From Clostridiales bacterium (lineage in GTDB: Bacteria > Bacillota > Clostridia > Oscillospirales > Oscillospiraceae): a stretch of DNA of 49,283 bases. The notes under the pieces are model-generated. The model saw only the letters and a list, made by a program, of their open reading frames with translations. It had not been told where the DNA came from and made no database searches. The stretch covers positions 1 through 49,283 of the forward strand of contig DYBL01000055.1 of the NCBI GenBank assembly GCA_019418625.1, given 5' to 3'. Position numbers and translations under genes: made by a program. Shown here piece by piece: positions 7,239 to 14,902 of this stretch (its first letter is position 1; every line of letters starts with the position of its first letter).

Positions 7239-7981
7239 AAGCCTTTGTCCTCCAGATAGCGGCTGAGAAATTCCCGGGTACGGGTTTCCCTGGGGGTTGC
7301 GAAGAGCTGGTCCGGCGGGCCCTGCTCCAAAATGACGCCCTGATCCATGAACACCACCCGGTCGCTGACCTCCCGGGCAAATGCCATTTCGTGGGTGACC
7401 ACCACCATGGTCATCCCCTCCCTGGCCAGGGCTTTCATCACGTCCAGCACTTCGCCTACGATCTCCGGGTCCAATGCGGAGGTGGGCTCGTCAAAGAGCA
7501 TGATCTCCGGCTCCATGCAAAGGGCCCGGGCGATGGCCACCCGCTGCTTCTGGCCGCCGGAAAGGCGGCGGGAGTCGGCGTGGATGAAGCTGCCCAGGCC
7601 CACGGCTTTCAGGTGGCGGATGGCGGTCTCCTCCGCCTGGGCCTTGGGGATATGCCGGACGGACATGGGGGCCAGGGTGCAGTTATCCAGCACGTTTTTG
7701 TTGTTGAAGAGGTTGAAGCCCTGAAAGACCATGCCGATCTTCTGACGCAGGGCGTTGAGATCGGTGTCCAGGACGGTCAGGTCCTGACCGTCGAACCAGA
7801 TGTGGCCGCAGTCCGGCTCTTCGAGAAGGTTCAGACAGCGCAGCAGGGTGGACTTGCCGGAGCCGGAGGCACCGATGATGCAGACCACCTCGCCTTTGTG
7901 TATGTCCAGGTCGATGCCTTTGAGGACTTTCAATGAGCCGAAGGACTTTTCCAGTCCACGGATGGAGAGAATCGGTTCCAT
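7235..7981 (-). CDS. Amino-acid ABC transporter ATP-binding protein (predicted lysine)
   Basis: A 248-residue ABC ATPase of the polar amino acid family (GlnQ/HisP type). Walker A is GASGSGKST (about 36-44), the Q-loop is in MVFQGFNLF, the signature is LSGGQKQRVAIARAL, and Walker B is IMLFDEPTSALDPE, followed by the H-loop in VVTHEM. The ATG at 7981 is preferred over an upstream in-frame GTG because that GTG forms part of the ribosome binding site AAGGAGGTG. It lies 10 bp after the permease gene and overlaps the M20 gene. It energises uptake through the permease and binding protein encoded upstream, under lysine riboswitch control. Confidence 0.93.
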   Translation of the reverse strand: MEPILSIRGLEKSFGSLKVLKGIDLDIHKGEVVCIIGASGSGKSTLLRCLNLLEEPDCGHIWFDGQDLTVLDTDLNALRQKIGMVFQGFNLFNNKNVLDNCTLAPMSVRHIPKAQAEETAIRHLKAVGLGSFIHADSRRLSGGQKQRVAIARALCMEPEIMLFDEPTSALDPEIVGEVLDVMKALAREGMTMVVVTHEMAFAREVSDRVVFMDQGVILEQGPPDQLFATPRETRTREFLSRYLEDKGL

Positions 7982-7991
7982 AGGCACCTCC

Positions 7992-9194
7992 TTAGTTGGA
8001 ACTGGGGATCCCGCGATAGGTGCTCAGACTCAGCTTGCGGGAGAGCTTGTTCAAAAGGGCGCTGATGCAGCAGGTCATGATGAGGTAGATCACGGCGGCC
8101 GTTACATAGTTGGGCAGGTACTTGTAGTAGATGCCGGCCACGCTGCTGGCCGCGTACATCAGCTCTACCACGCCGATGACATTGAGCACGGAAGAGTCTT
8201 TGATGTTGATGATCATCTCATTGCCGATGGCGGGAATGGAGTTTTTCAGAGCCTGTGGGAAGACCACCTTCATCATGGTCTGCCAGGCGCTCATGCCCAG
8301 GGAGCGGGCGGCCTCTGTCTGCCCGGCGTCGATGGACTCCACGCCGCCCCGCAGCACCTCGGAGAGGTAAGCGGCGGAGTTGAGGGAGACGGTGGTGAGG
8401 CCTGCGATGTAGAAGCTCCAGATGGTATTGATCTCCGTGACGGACAGACTGGTGTGATCGGTGAAAAGGCCGAAGCCCGCATAGTAGATGATGCAGGCCT
8501 GGAGCATCATGGGTGTGCCGCGGACCACCGTCACATACAGAAGGGAAAAGCGGCTGCACACCACCTTGAGGAACTTGATGTGGTCCCGGTCCCGGCGGCC
8601 CGGCTTCTGAATGCGCAGAAATACCAGTCCAACTGCCAGAACAAAGCCGAAGATGGTGCCGAAAAACGCCAGGCGCAGTGTGGTCCAAAGACCCGTGAGG
8701 AACAGCGATTTGCTGTTATAGAGCATGTACACCATGGACTGGAAGAAGGGGGAGGGGGCACTCTCCATTTGGGAGACCTCCCAAACCACCTGAAATAGTA
8801 CATGGATCCGGTCCGCCGCGAAGAGGGCGAACACCGCCCACACCACGTAGGACCCGTACCGGGCGGCCCGACGGGCGGCTGGGGTGCAGAACCGGGAGCG
8901 GCTGCGATAGGTCCGGCCCAGACGGAGCTTATCGGCCAAAGCAGCCAGCGCCGCCAGGGTGAAAAGGGCGCACAAGGCGAGGCAGGTATAGACCACCGGA
9001 GGGAAGCTGAGGGCGAAACCGTACCGGGTGGAATACCGCCAGACCAGCACGGACAGCGCCGCGAGCACACAGCTGGATAAATAGACATAGGGATGGTCCG
9101 CTGAGACAAACCGGACCAGGCGCCGTCCCTTGTCCGCAAACCACTTCCCCGTGTCTGCGGGTACGGCGCACAGCAATGCAAGAAATCCGTTCAT
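7992..9194 (-). CDS. Amino-acid ABC transporter permease with N-terminal membrane extension
   Basis: A 400-residue protein. Residues about 165-395 are a HisM/GlnP-type permease (LFLTGLWTTLRLAFFGTIFG, the coupling segment EAARSLGMSAWQTMMKVVFPQA, and IKDSSVLNVIGVVELM). Family permeases are usually 215-240 residues. Here about 160 extra N-terminal residues carry three more hydrophobic segments (about 37-56, 63-90 and 113-135). No convincing Shine-Dalgarno sequence precedes the start, which is 6 bp after the binding-protein stop, so translational coupling is likely. The extension could be an internal accessory domain; its role is unknown. Confidence 0.9.
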   Translation of the reverse strand: MNGFLALLCAVPADTGKWFADKGRRLVRFVSADHPYVYLSSCVLAALSVLVWRYSTRYGFALSFPPVVYTCLALCALFTLAALAALADKLRLGRTYRSRSRFCTPAARRAARYGSYVVWAVFALFAADRIHVLFQVVWEVSQMESAPSPFFQSMVYMLYNSKSLFLTGLWTTLRLAFFGTIFGFVLAVGLVFLRIQKPGRRDRDHIKFLKVVCSRFSLLYVTVVRGTPMMLQACIIYYAGFGLFTDHTSLSVTEINTIWSFYIAGLTTVSLNSAAYLSEVLRGGVESIDAGQTEAARSLGMSAWQTMMKVVFPQALKNSIPAIGNEMIINIKDSSVLNVIGVVELMYAASSVAGIYYKYLPNYVTAAVIYLIMTCCISALLNKLSRKLSLSTYRGIPSSN

Positions 9195-9200
9195 GGCGCG

Positions 9201-10079
9201 TTACTTGGGCTGGCGCTCACAGGCGGCGTTGAAGATCTCCGTGCGGGCATCGTCGTCCAGGGTAGCCAGGGCGGCGTTGACCTGCTCCAGAAGCTCCGTG
9301 TCATCTTTCCGCAGGCCCACGCAGGAGCCGTTGAAGCCCAGATCGAAGCCTTCGCCGTCGGCGAACTCGATGACCTTGAAGGTGGGATTGGCGGCAAGAT
9401 AGCCCGGGGTGTTCTCCATGTTCACCACGATGGCGTCGCAGGTCCCCTGGGCCAGGCGGGAGATCTGGTTGGGCACGCTGTCCACGGCGGGCAGATGGTT
9501 GACGCCCTCGATCTGGTCGATGACGGTATCCAGCATGGTGTCCTTCTGGCCCAGCACACTGGCGCCGGAGAAATCCTGGAGAGAGGCGGCATCGGCATAG
9601 GGGGAGTCGCCGCTGACCATGAGGCCGTACTCCGTGAGCTTATAGGGATCGCTGAAATTGATGGATGCCTGGCGTTCGGCGGTGTCGGCCATGCCGGCGA
9701 TGATCATGTCGATCTGGCCGGCGTTCAGCGCCTCGATCAGGCCGGACCAGGCCAGCTTGACGATGACCAGCTCCGCGCCCAGCTCATCGGCGATGTGGCG
9801 GGCGATCTGTACGTCGTTGCCGTCGGCGTAGAAGCCGGGCAGGTTCTCAATGGGGACATTGTACTCGCTCTGGGTGTCCTCCTGCCAGTTGTTGGGAGCG
9901 TAGGCGCACTCCATGCCCACTCGGATCACGGTGGGGGTTTCTCCCGACCCGGCGGCTTCGGAGCTCTCGGCGGCATCGGGCTGTTCCTGAGCGGACGGGG
10001 TCTCCTGGGAGCCGCAGGCGGCCAGGCTCAGCGTCATGACCAGCGTCAGCAGCAGGGCAAACAATCTTCTCTTCTTCAT
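9201..10079 (-). CDS. Amino-acid ABC transporter substrate-binding lipoprotein (predicted lysine)
   Basis: A 292-residue family 3 solute-binding protein. The start at 10079 follows AAAGGA and gives a clean lipoprotein signal (MKKRRLFALLLTLVMTLSLA then lipidated Cys). Upstream Met codons in frame lie in the riboswitch leader and are rejected. The mature domain has IRVGMECAYAPNNW, ADELGAELVIVKLAW, GQIDMIIAGMADTAERQ and INFSDPY, typical of polar amino-acid binders. It should be anchored on the outer face of the membrane and deliver ligand to the permease. Lysine as ligand is inferred from the riboswitch at 10188-10350. Confidence 0.92.
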   Translation of the reverse strand: MKKRRLFALLLTLVMTLSLAACGSQETPSAQEQPDAAESSEAAGSGETPTVIRVGMECAYAPNNWQEDTQSEYNVPIENLPGFYADGNDVQIARHIADELGAELVIVKLAWSGLIEALNAGQIDMIIAGMADTAERQASINFSDPYKLTEYGLMVSGDSPYADAASLQDFSGASVLGQKDTMLDTVIDQIEGVNHLPAVDSVPNQISRLAQGTCDAIVVNMENTPGYLAANPTFKVIEFADGEGFDLGFNGSCVGLRKDDTELLEQVNAALATLDDDARTEIFNAACERQPK

Positions 10080-10105
10080 GGGGATCATCCTTTCTCTGTT
10101 TGTAT

Positions 10106-10143
10106 AAAAAAACAGCCATGGATACAGTGAAGCATCCACGGCT
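10106..10143 (-). terminator. Riboswitch-associated intrinsic terminator
   Basis: On the minus strand a 10-bp stem (10143-10134 with 10123-10114, one G-T pair) and a 10-nt loop are followed by seven U residues (10112-10106). It sits between the lysine aptamer and the binding-protein gene, where lysine binding would promote termination. Confidence 0.88.
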
Positions 10144-10187
10144 GGCATTGAAGGATACAATTCCCCCACAAAGGAGGCAATTGGCCA

Positions 10188-10350
10188 ATGATAGCGCTCC
10201 ACATCTGTGACAGTCCGCCGGATGTTCTCCGTCGGCCCAGCAGCGCATGTTCAGGCGGCATGCCCCACTTCGGCGGCGGACCCTTTCCTCTCCCGGAGTG
10301 CCTGCTCCGTCAGGGGGAGAGTACTGATGTACACCGCGCCTCTACCATTG
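10188..10350 (-). ncRNA. Lysine riboswitch (L box)
   Basis: Read on the minus strand, the leader contains the conserved L-box blocks in order: GGTAGAGGCGC (near 10347-10337), AGTACTCTC, AAAGGG, GCCGAAG, CTGGGCCGACGG, ACTGTCAC and GGAGCGCTATC (near 10200-10190). The first and last blocks pair to close the multi-helix junction. This is a strong match to the known lysine aptamer. With the terminator at 10106-10143 it should switch off the downstream operon when lysine is plentiful, which marks the transporter as a lysine uptake system. Confidence 0.95.
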
Positions 10351-10398
10351 TCTCGGCCCCGGATCGGGCCGAAGCAACTTTGTGAAATTGTTTTGCAC

Positions 10399-10427
10399 AG
10401 GATAACCTTTCCTGTGCTGCTTGTCAA
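10399..10427 (-). promoter_or_regulatory. Promoter of the lysine riboswitch operon
   Basis: Minus strand TTGACA (10427-10422), 17-bp spacer, TATCCT (10404-10399). Transcription would start about 45 bases before the aptamer. Together with the riboswitch and terminator this explains the long gene-free stretch 10080-10527; the rest (10428-10527) is AT-rich with no clear feature. Confidence 0.8.
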
Positions 10428-10527
10428 GAGGAAATAAAAAATTTTTCCGTAACTGGTAAAAAATGCGAAAATGAAATCCGGGTTTTTATGCATAACGCAT
10501 GTAAATATTTTCTCTTGCTCTGAGGAT

Positions 10528-11007
10528 TCAGTCCCACCGGTTGAAGAGGATCTGCCCGATGGTCTGGGGCTTCCAATGGCCGATCTGCGCCAGCTCCGCA
10601 GCAGAAAGACACTTCAAAGCACCGGGCTCCGTGCAATTTGCGGACAGATCGCCGGGCCGCAGCAGGCGGTACGGAGAAAGAAGCGGGCTTGCCGGAAAGA
10701 CGGGGCTATCCAAAAAGGCGCCGGCAGCAGGGTCTGCTGACGAGGAAAAGGCCAGGCAGGGAAAATAGGCGTTGCGCAGCAGGCAGCATGGTCCTGCCGG
10801 AAGCAGGAGCGTGCCCACGTAAAAATTTTTCCCCATCAGCGTCTCATCCGTTTTCAGAACACGCCCGCCCGCCTCCCGGGCAAGACTATGGCACAGTGTA
10901 CGGAACTCCCGGGGATCGGCGGGCTGGAGCCACCGGTCTCCCGGGCCGAAAAAACCGGTGACGCCTGCGGGGAGCGGCCCGGAGGAATGGAAAGGGGAAG
11001 CGTTCAT
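10528..11007 (-). CDS. Hypothetical protein, last gene of an unknown three-gene operon
   Basis: A 159-residue protein I do not recognise. The start at 11007 follows GGGAGG and is preferred to an upstream Met inside the previous gene. It has no signal peptide and no clear transmembrane helix. Features are a Pro- and Gly-rich N-terminus, a central LREAGGR-like stretch followed by MGKNFYVGTLLLPAG, and a tail ending WKPQTIGQILFNRWD, which looks conserved rather than random. It starts 13 bp after the membrane protein gene at 11021, so the two are cotranscribed. No function is proposed. Confidence 0.7.
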   Translation of the reverse strand: MNASPFHSSGPLPAGVTGFFGPGDRWLQPADPREFRTLCHSLAREAGGRVLKTDETLMGKNFYVGTLLLPAGPCCLLRNAYFPCLAFSSSADPAAGAFLDSPVFPASPLLSPYRLLRPGDLSANCTEPGALKCLSAAELAQIGHWKPQTIGQILFNRWD

Positions 11008-11020
11008 CGGCGGCCTCCCT

Positions 11021-11857
11021 TCAGGAGGACTGCTGGCATAGGCAGTCAGCCTGTTGCGAGCAATTTGGTGCTTCAACGTTCGTATACAAAGTGTGCTGGC
11101 GGAGAAGCTCCCGGAGCTGGGGGAATGTCCCGGTGACCAGATCCGCCTTCTGCAAAATCGTGGCCCTGTCAGAAACGATGATGATCAGCAGATCCTCCGT
11201 CTCCATGGCAAATGTGATTTCGCCGTAGGGAACTTGATAGATAGCGTCTATCCCGTCTGCCGTGATGGACATGCCGTCCTCGGAAAAGGAGACGCACGCG
11301 GACTCCAGGTGGTTTGCCGCGGCTCTGCTTTGCAGCAGCCGGGCAGCTTCCCGCTGGTAGGGCGTGGAGGTTTTCCGCCTGCTGGTCAGCAGCGCTGTCA
11401 CGCCCACGGCGGCTTCGGTGATCCCAAGCCACAGTACGGGGCCCGGAATGTCCGGACTGCCCCAGGCGCCTGCGCACAGCAGCAGGCCCATCAAAAGACT
11501 CAGGGTACCCAGCAGAACGGGCCGGCATGCCCACAGGACCACCGTCCCCGTCCCCAAACCGGCCGCACCCACCAGCATGGGGATCAGCAGCTGCTTCGGA
11601 TCCATGAGCCCCGGGACCAGAAGGATCAGTCCCAGCAGCCAATTGATGAGGGAAAGGACCGTTCGCCGCCGGCGCCTTTTTTGCCGCACGGCCTGCGGGC
11701 CTCTGTCCTTGCGGTTGAGCCGGTCGGCCAGTGCCCACAGCCGGGGGCACTTTTCCCGGGAAACCAGTTCCGTCCGCGTTTCCAGAGCACGAGCTACCTG
11801 GCAAAGCAGCCGGTCGGGGTCCGGTGGTGTGATTTGAAAAGAAAATGACGGTTCCAT
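11021..11857 (-). CDS. Membrane protein with YcxB-like C-terminal domain
   Basis: A 278-residue protein. Residues 1-65 are soluble and basic towards the end (RQKRRRRR), followed by four hydrophobic segments (about 67-85, 91-110, 113-130 and 138-158). The soluble C-terminal part (about 185-260) reads VSFSEDGMSITADGIDAIYQVPYGEITFAMETEDLLII and then PQLRELLRQ, which resembles YcxB-type domains of small Firmicutes membrane proteins. A good AGGAGG precedes the start. It sits between two unknown genes in one operon. The protein at 16634 shares the same architecture. Function is unknown. Confidence 0.75.
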   Translation of the reverse strand: MEPSFSFQITPPDPDRLLCQVARALETRTELVSREKCPRLWALADRLNRKDRGPQAVRQKRRRRRTVLSLINWLLGLILLVPGLMDPKQLLIPMLVGAAGLGTGTVVLWACRPVLLGTLSLLMGLLLCAGAWGSPDIPGPVLWLGITEAAVGVTALLTSRRKTSTPYQREAARLLQSRAAANHLESACVSFSEDGMSITADGIDAIYQVPYGEITFAMETEDLLIIIVSDRATILQKADLVTGTFPQLRELLRQHTLYTNVEAPNCSQQADCLCQQSS

Positions 11858-11878
11858 AGATACCTCCTGTTTACAGCT

Positions 11879-12436
11879 TCAGAGCTGTTCGCTCTGCCAG
11901 CTTGCGGCTGCTTCCTCCCGGGTGGGGACGCGGGTCAGCAGGCAGGAAAAATCCTGGCTGAACAGCGGGCGGGCCAGGCGGGTGAGCCAATGCGTCAGGA
12001 TCTCCGGGGTGATGGGACGCGTTTCAGCCAAAAAGACAACGGCGTAGTGCGGAGGAAGCGACGGCGATCGCAGCGACAGCAGTGTGCCGCCGGGCGGCAG
12101 AGGCTGGTTGCAGAAGGCGAGACCCGGTGTGAAATTCCCGTAATACAGTGCGCCGACGAAAAAGTCTGCCTCGCCTTGTTCCAGGGCTTCCGCCCGGCGG
12201 AGGAACGCGGGATAATCCGGGTGATCCGGCGGGATGAAATCCTGCTCCCGGATCATATGGTGCAGTTCATGCAGGTTATAAAGATCGAAATGAAAAAACG
12301 GCATGCGGCCGTCGGCGTCATCCGTGAGGGAGCACTCTACCCAGTGGGGCGGAGAGAAATCTTTTGCCGTGGAATAGACACACCACCAGTAATTCCAGTA
12401 GTCTACCTGGATGTATTTGACAGGGCCTTGGATCAT
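11879..12436 (-). CDS. Hypothetical protein, first gene of an unknown three-gene operon
   Basis: A 185-residue soluble protein not recognised as any family. It starts after AAAGGAGG. The N-terminus is rich in Trp and Tyr (VDYWNYWWCVYSTAKDF), followed by a His-rich segment (NLHELHHMIREQDF) and a C-terminal part with HYAVVFLAETRPITPEILTHWL. There is no signal or membrane helix. The gap to the following membrane protein gene is 21 bp. It is divergent from the O-acetyltransferase at 12576. The ordered aromatic and charged residues and good codon use support a real gene. Confidence 0.72.
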   Translation of the reverse strand: MIQGPVKYIQVDYWNYWWCVYSTAKDFSPPHWVECSLTDDADGRMPFFHFDLYNLHELHHMIREQDFIPPDHPDYPAFLRRAEALEQGEADFFVGALYYGNFTPGLAFCNQPLPPGGTLLSLRSPSLPPHYAVVFLAETRPITPEILTHWLTRLARPLFSQDFSCLLTRVPTREEAAASWQSEQL

Positions 12437-12575
12437 GGGACCTCCTTTTTACATTGACGGAGCAGGCAAATATGTGATATACCGAATATAGCATGGACAG
12501 CTTGTGTTTCCATGAAGTTTCCCTTAAAAATTCTAAAGAAAGCCAAATCGCAGACGGCGGGCGGAAAGGTGGAGC

Positions 12576-13190
12576 ATGATGCGGGAAGAGGAAAAAATTT
12601 TTGCCGGGAAGCTGTTTGACGCCCAGACCCGGGAGCTGCGGGACATCAAGCATAAGGCGCACACACTCTGCATGAAGTTCAACAGCATGGACGAATACGA
12701 CCCGGAGCGGCTGCCCCTTATCCGCCAATTCATTGGTGCCATCGGAGAAAAATACCATTTCCAGGGGCCTATCCAGTTCAACTACGGCAGCCATACCTTC
12801 ATTGGTGAAAATTTCTTCGCCAATTTCAACCTCACGGTCATGGACGACGGAAAGATCTTCATCGGCAATGACGTGATGATGGGGCCCAATGTGAGTCTGC
12901 TGTGCACCAACCATCCCCTGATCGCCCAGGAGCGGGCCAGGATGCGCTATCCGGACGGGCATGTGTCCATGTCCGAATTTGCAGGAGAGATCCATATTGA
13001 GGATGATGTGTGGCTGGCGGCAAACGTGGTGGTCATTGACGGTGTGACCATCGGCAAGGGGGCGGTTATCGGTGCCGGCAGCGTGGTGACCCGGGATATC
13101 CCGGCGGGATGGCTGGCGGCGGGAGTGCCGGCCCGTCCCATCCGGGAGATCAGCGACCGGGACTCCAAGCTGGATCTGCTGGTTCCGTGA
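12576..13190 (+). CDS. Sugar O-acetyltransferase, LacA/Maa type (second copy)
   Basis: A 204-residue hexapeptide-repeat acetyltransferase. An N-terminal helical domain (about 1-60) precedes the beta-helix (KIFIGNDVMMGPNVSLL, VWLAANVVVIDGVTIGKGAVIGAGSVV). Likely catalytic His113 is in LLCTNHPL. The start is one of two adjacent ATGs (12576 or 12579), and the second has the better distance to GGTGGAG. It is only distantly similar to the copy at 1521, so the two are not recent duplicates. It is transcribed alone, divergent from the unknown operon, and ends at a strong hairpin. The acceptor sugar is unknown. Confidence 0.9.
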   Translation: MMREEEKIFAGKLFDAQTRELRDIKHKAHTLCMKFNSMDEYDPERLPLIRQFIGAIGEKYHFQGPIQFNYGSHTFIGENFFANFNLTVMDDGKIFIGNDVMMGPNVSLLCTNHPLIAQERARMRYPDGHVSMSEFAGEIHIEDDVWLAANVVVIDGVTIGKGAVIGAGSVVTRDIPAGWLAAGVPARPIREISDRDSKLDLLVP

Positions 13191-13201
13191 GAGGCCAAAA
13201 G

Positions 13202-13241
13202 AAAGCAGAGGTGAAAATCTTTCGATTTTCACCTCTGCTTT
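13202..13241. terminator. Bidirectional hairpin terminator
   Basis: A perfect 18-bp stem (13202-13219 with 13224-13241) with a 4-nt loop, just after the acetyltransferase stop and before the convergent small membrane protein gene. Confidence 0.85.
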
Positions 13242-13259
13242 GCTGTTTGCAGGCGGGGA

Positions 13260-13436
13260 TCATGGATCGCGGTCCTCCTCCGGTGGGAGCGGGTGCCAGG
13301 CCGGCGGCTCCCTCCGGCGGGAGAACAATCGCCGGATCCGGTCCAGCACGGCCTCCACAAGGTGGAACCACAAAAGTCCGAAGAAAAAGACTGCCACCAG
13401 AAAAAGGGCCAACGCCCCCAAAGCTTCCAAGGACAT
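13260..13436 (-). CDS. Small single-pass membrane protein
   Basis: A 58-residue protein starting 6 bp after the stop codon of the 13443 gene, with TAAGG overlapping that stop as a weak ribosome binding site. Residues about 6-29 form one transmembrane helix (ALGALALFLVAVFFFGLLWF), followed by an amphipathic basic stretch (DRIRRLFSRRR) and a Pro/Glu-rich tail. The hydrophobic-then-basic layout fits a real protein with a cytoplasmic tail. It ends 19 bp from the terminator at 13202-13241. No known family; function unknown. Confidence 0.65.
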   Translation of the reverse strand: MSLEALGALALFLVAVFFFGLLWFHLVEAVLDRIRRLFSRRREPPAWHPLPPEEDRDP

Positions 13437-13442
13437 GACGCC

Positions 13443-13928
13443 TTACCGGGTGGCGAAGCGGTTGGTGAAGAAGTCGGTAAAGGCGGCCAGCTCCTCTTCC
13501 TGGGATACGTAGACATACAGGGATTCATCGTCCAGCCAGTCGTATGCGTTGATGCCGATGTAGCCCTTCTTGTCCGGGTAAATGATGAAGGCCTCCGTGG
13601 GATACTTGTTCCGATATGCCTTCAGGATTTCGGAGCGGCGGTAGAAGGTGGGATCGCCGCAGCCGGAGAGATCCGGGACCGTGGGGACTACCACGATGGT
13701 TTCCAGGGATTCATCCCAACCTACGATGAGATTGCCGATTTTGGTTTTGCTGCCGTGGACAAAGCCGTAATTGAACCGGGCCACGTCCTCTGTGTAGCCG
13801 AAGATCAGGCGATACCGGTCGCCGTCCTCCACCACCTGGTTGAAAAGCATGCGCATTTTCTGCGCATTTGCCCGGCTTTTCTCCATGTCTACCTGAGGCC
13901 CCTGAAAAAGCTTGCTGAAAAATCCCAT
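13443..13928 (-). CDS. Hypothetical cytoplasmic protein
   Basis: A 161-residue protein I cannot assign. It starts MGFFSKLFQGPQVDMEKSRANA after a good CAGGAGG. The sequence looks globular with alternating strands (YRLIFGYTEDVARFNYG, TEAFIIYPDKKGYIGINAYDWL, SLYVYVSQEEELAAFTDFF) and no signal or membrane helix. Some short proteins with an N-terminal GFFSKLF segment associate with membranes through that amphipathic helix, which is possible here. It is cotranscribed with the small membrane protein that follows it and lies downstream of the TetR gene on the same strand. Confidence 0.75.
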   Translation of the reverse strand: MGFFSKLFQGPQVDMEKSRANAQKMRMLFNQVVEDGDRYRLIFGYTEDVARFNYGFVHGSKTKIGNLIVGWDESLETIVVVPTVPDLSGCGDPTFYRRSEILKAYRNKYPTEAFIIYPDKKGYIGINAYDWLDDESLYVYVSQEEELAAFTDFFTNRFATR

Positions 13929-14075
13929 GTTTCGTTCCTCCTGAAAATTTTTACAGCGCGGCAGACCGCGCGGTTTTGCAGTAGTAAAATAAATATAATT
14001 TTCTGCGTTTGTCTTTATTTGGCGGGAGAGAAATCCGCCGCAGCCGCAGCTGGGGCGGATGAGGACAAAGAGCGG

Positions 14076-14696
14076 TCACAAAGATGCGGGATGGCGCAGG
14101 GAGTCCAGATAGTCTGCCAGGGCGTTGATCTGGAAAGCGACGGTTTTTTCTGCCGCCTCCGGGACGAGCAGGGGCAGTGTCTCCGGGATGGCCCGGCGGA
14201 TGACCAGGATTGCAAGGCATAGATTGGTGAACAGCTGCACCCGCTCCGTGTCCGGCTGAATGCCGAAGCACTCCAGGATGCCGCCGAAAAGCCGGGCCTG
14301 CTTTTCCCGAAAGACCCGGTAGCTTTCCGCCGGCAGCCGACGAAAGATCAGCTGCTGCTCTTCCACGGTCAAGACCGCAATGCCGTTTTGCTCTCCGTAG
14401 CAGCAGGAGTGAAGGAAGGTCCTCACGGCATCTTTCCAGCACAGGCTGGGATCTGCCATCAGGGCCTTGGCGTAGGCGAGGATCCTGGGCTGCTGGAGGT
14501 ACAGCGTCTCCACAATGAGGTCTTCCTTGGTGGGAAAGAAGGAGTAGAAAAACGTACGGGAGATGCCCACAGCCCGATAGATCTGTTCCACGGTGGTATG
14601 CTGGATGCCCTGGCGTGCCATCAGCTCCAAAGCTTTGGAGACCAGCGCCTGCCGGATCTGGACCCGGTCTTCTTCTGAATAGGATACCTTGGGCAT
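14076..14696 (-). CDS. TetR/AcrR family transcriptional regulator
   Basis: A 206-residue TetR regulator. The helix-turn-helix spans about residues 10-55 (ALVSKALELMARQGIQHTTVEQIYRAVGISRTFFYSFFPTKEDL, quoted in part: VGISRTFFYSFFPTKEDL). The C-terminal ligand and dimer domain is divergent, as usual. GGAGG lies before the start. The gene is divergent from the ABC-class ATPase at 14903, with facing promoters about 40 bp apart, so regulation of that gene or of itself is plausible. The ligand is unknown. Confidence 0.9.
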   Translation of the reverse strand: MPKVSYSEEDRVQIRQALVSKALELMARQGIQHTTVEQIYRAVGISRTFFYSFFPTKEDLIVETLYLQQPRILAYAKALMADPSLCWKDAVRTFLHSCCYGEQNGIAVLTVEEQQLIFRRLPAESYRVFREKQARLFGGILECFGIQPDTERVQLFTNLCLAILVIRRAIPETLPLLVPEAAEKTVAFQINALADYLDSLRHPASL

Positions 14697-14737
14697 AAGG
14701 AGCCTCCAAATAAAGATGATTTTTTAAATTTGTATTT

Positions 14738-14766
14738 ATTCTACCACGGGAAACTGAAAAAAACAA
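14738..14766 (-). promoter_or_regulatory. Predicted tetR promoter
   Basis: Minus strand TTGTTT (14766-14761), 17-bp spacer, TAGAAT (14743-14738), about 40 bp before the start codon. Confidence 0.5.
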
Positions 14767-14804
14767 GTGGCACATGGCGCGGCGCAGTGCTGGACGGAAT
14801 TGTT

Positions 14805-14833
14805 TTGACAAGCGGATGAAAAAGGGGTATGGT
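14805..14833 (+). promoter_or_regulatory. Predicted promoter of the ABC-class ATPase gene
   Basis: TTGACA (14805-14810), 17-bp spacer, TATGGT (14828-14833), 70 bp before the chosen ATG at 14903. Confidence 0.6.
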
Positions 14834-14902
14834 CATGAAAGAATGCAGGTTCGCACCGTCAGCACAGCTGGCGACGGGGCAGAAAAACAGGAGGAACAGG
14901 GT

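Noticed and set aside
5865..7259. 464-residue plus-strand ORF opposite the M20 gene
   Set aside because: Antisense to a complete M20 enzyme. The composition (Gly, His, Gln rich) is that of antisense reading in GC-rich DNA.
9847..10248. Minus-strand ORF across the lysine riboswitch
   Set aside because: It overlaps the binding-protein gene out of frame and the aptamer; the conserved RNA explains the region.
10424..10636. Small minus-strand ORF upstream of the lysine riboswitch
   Set aside because: It overlaps the end of the 10528 gene in another frame and covers the promoter; no ribosome binding site.
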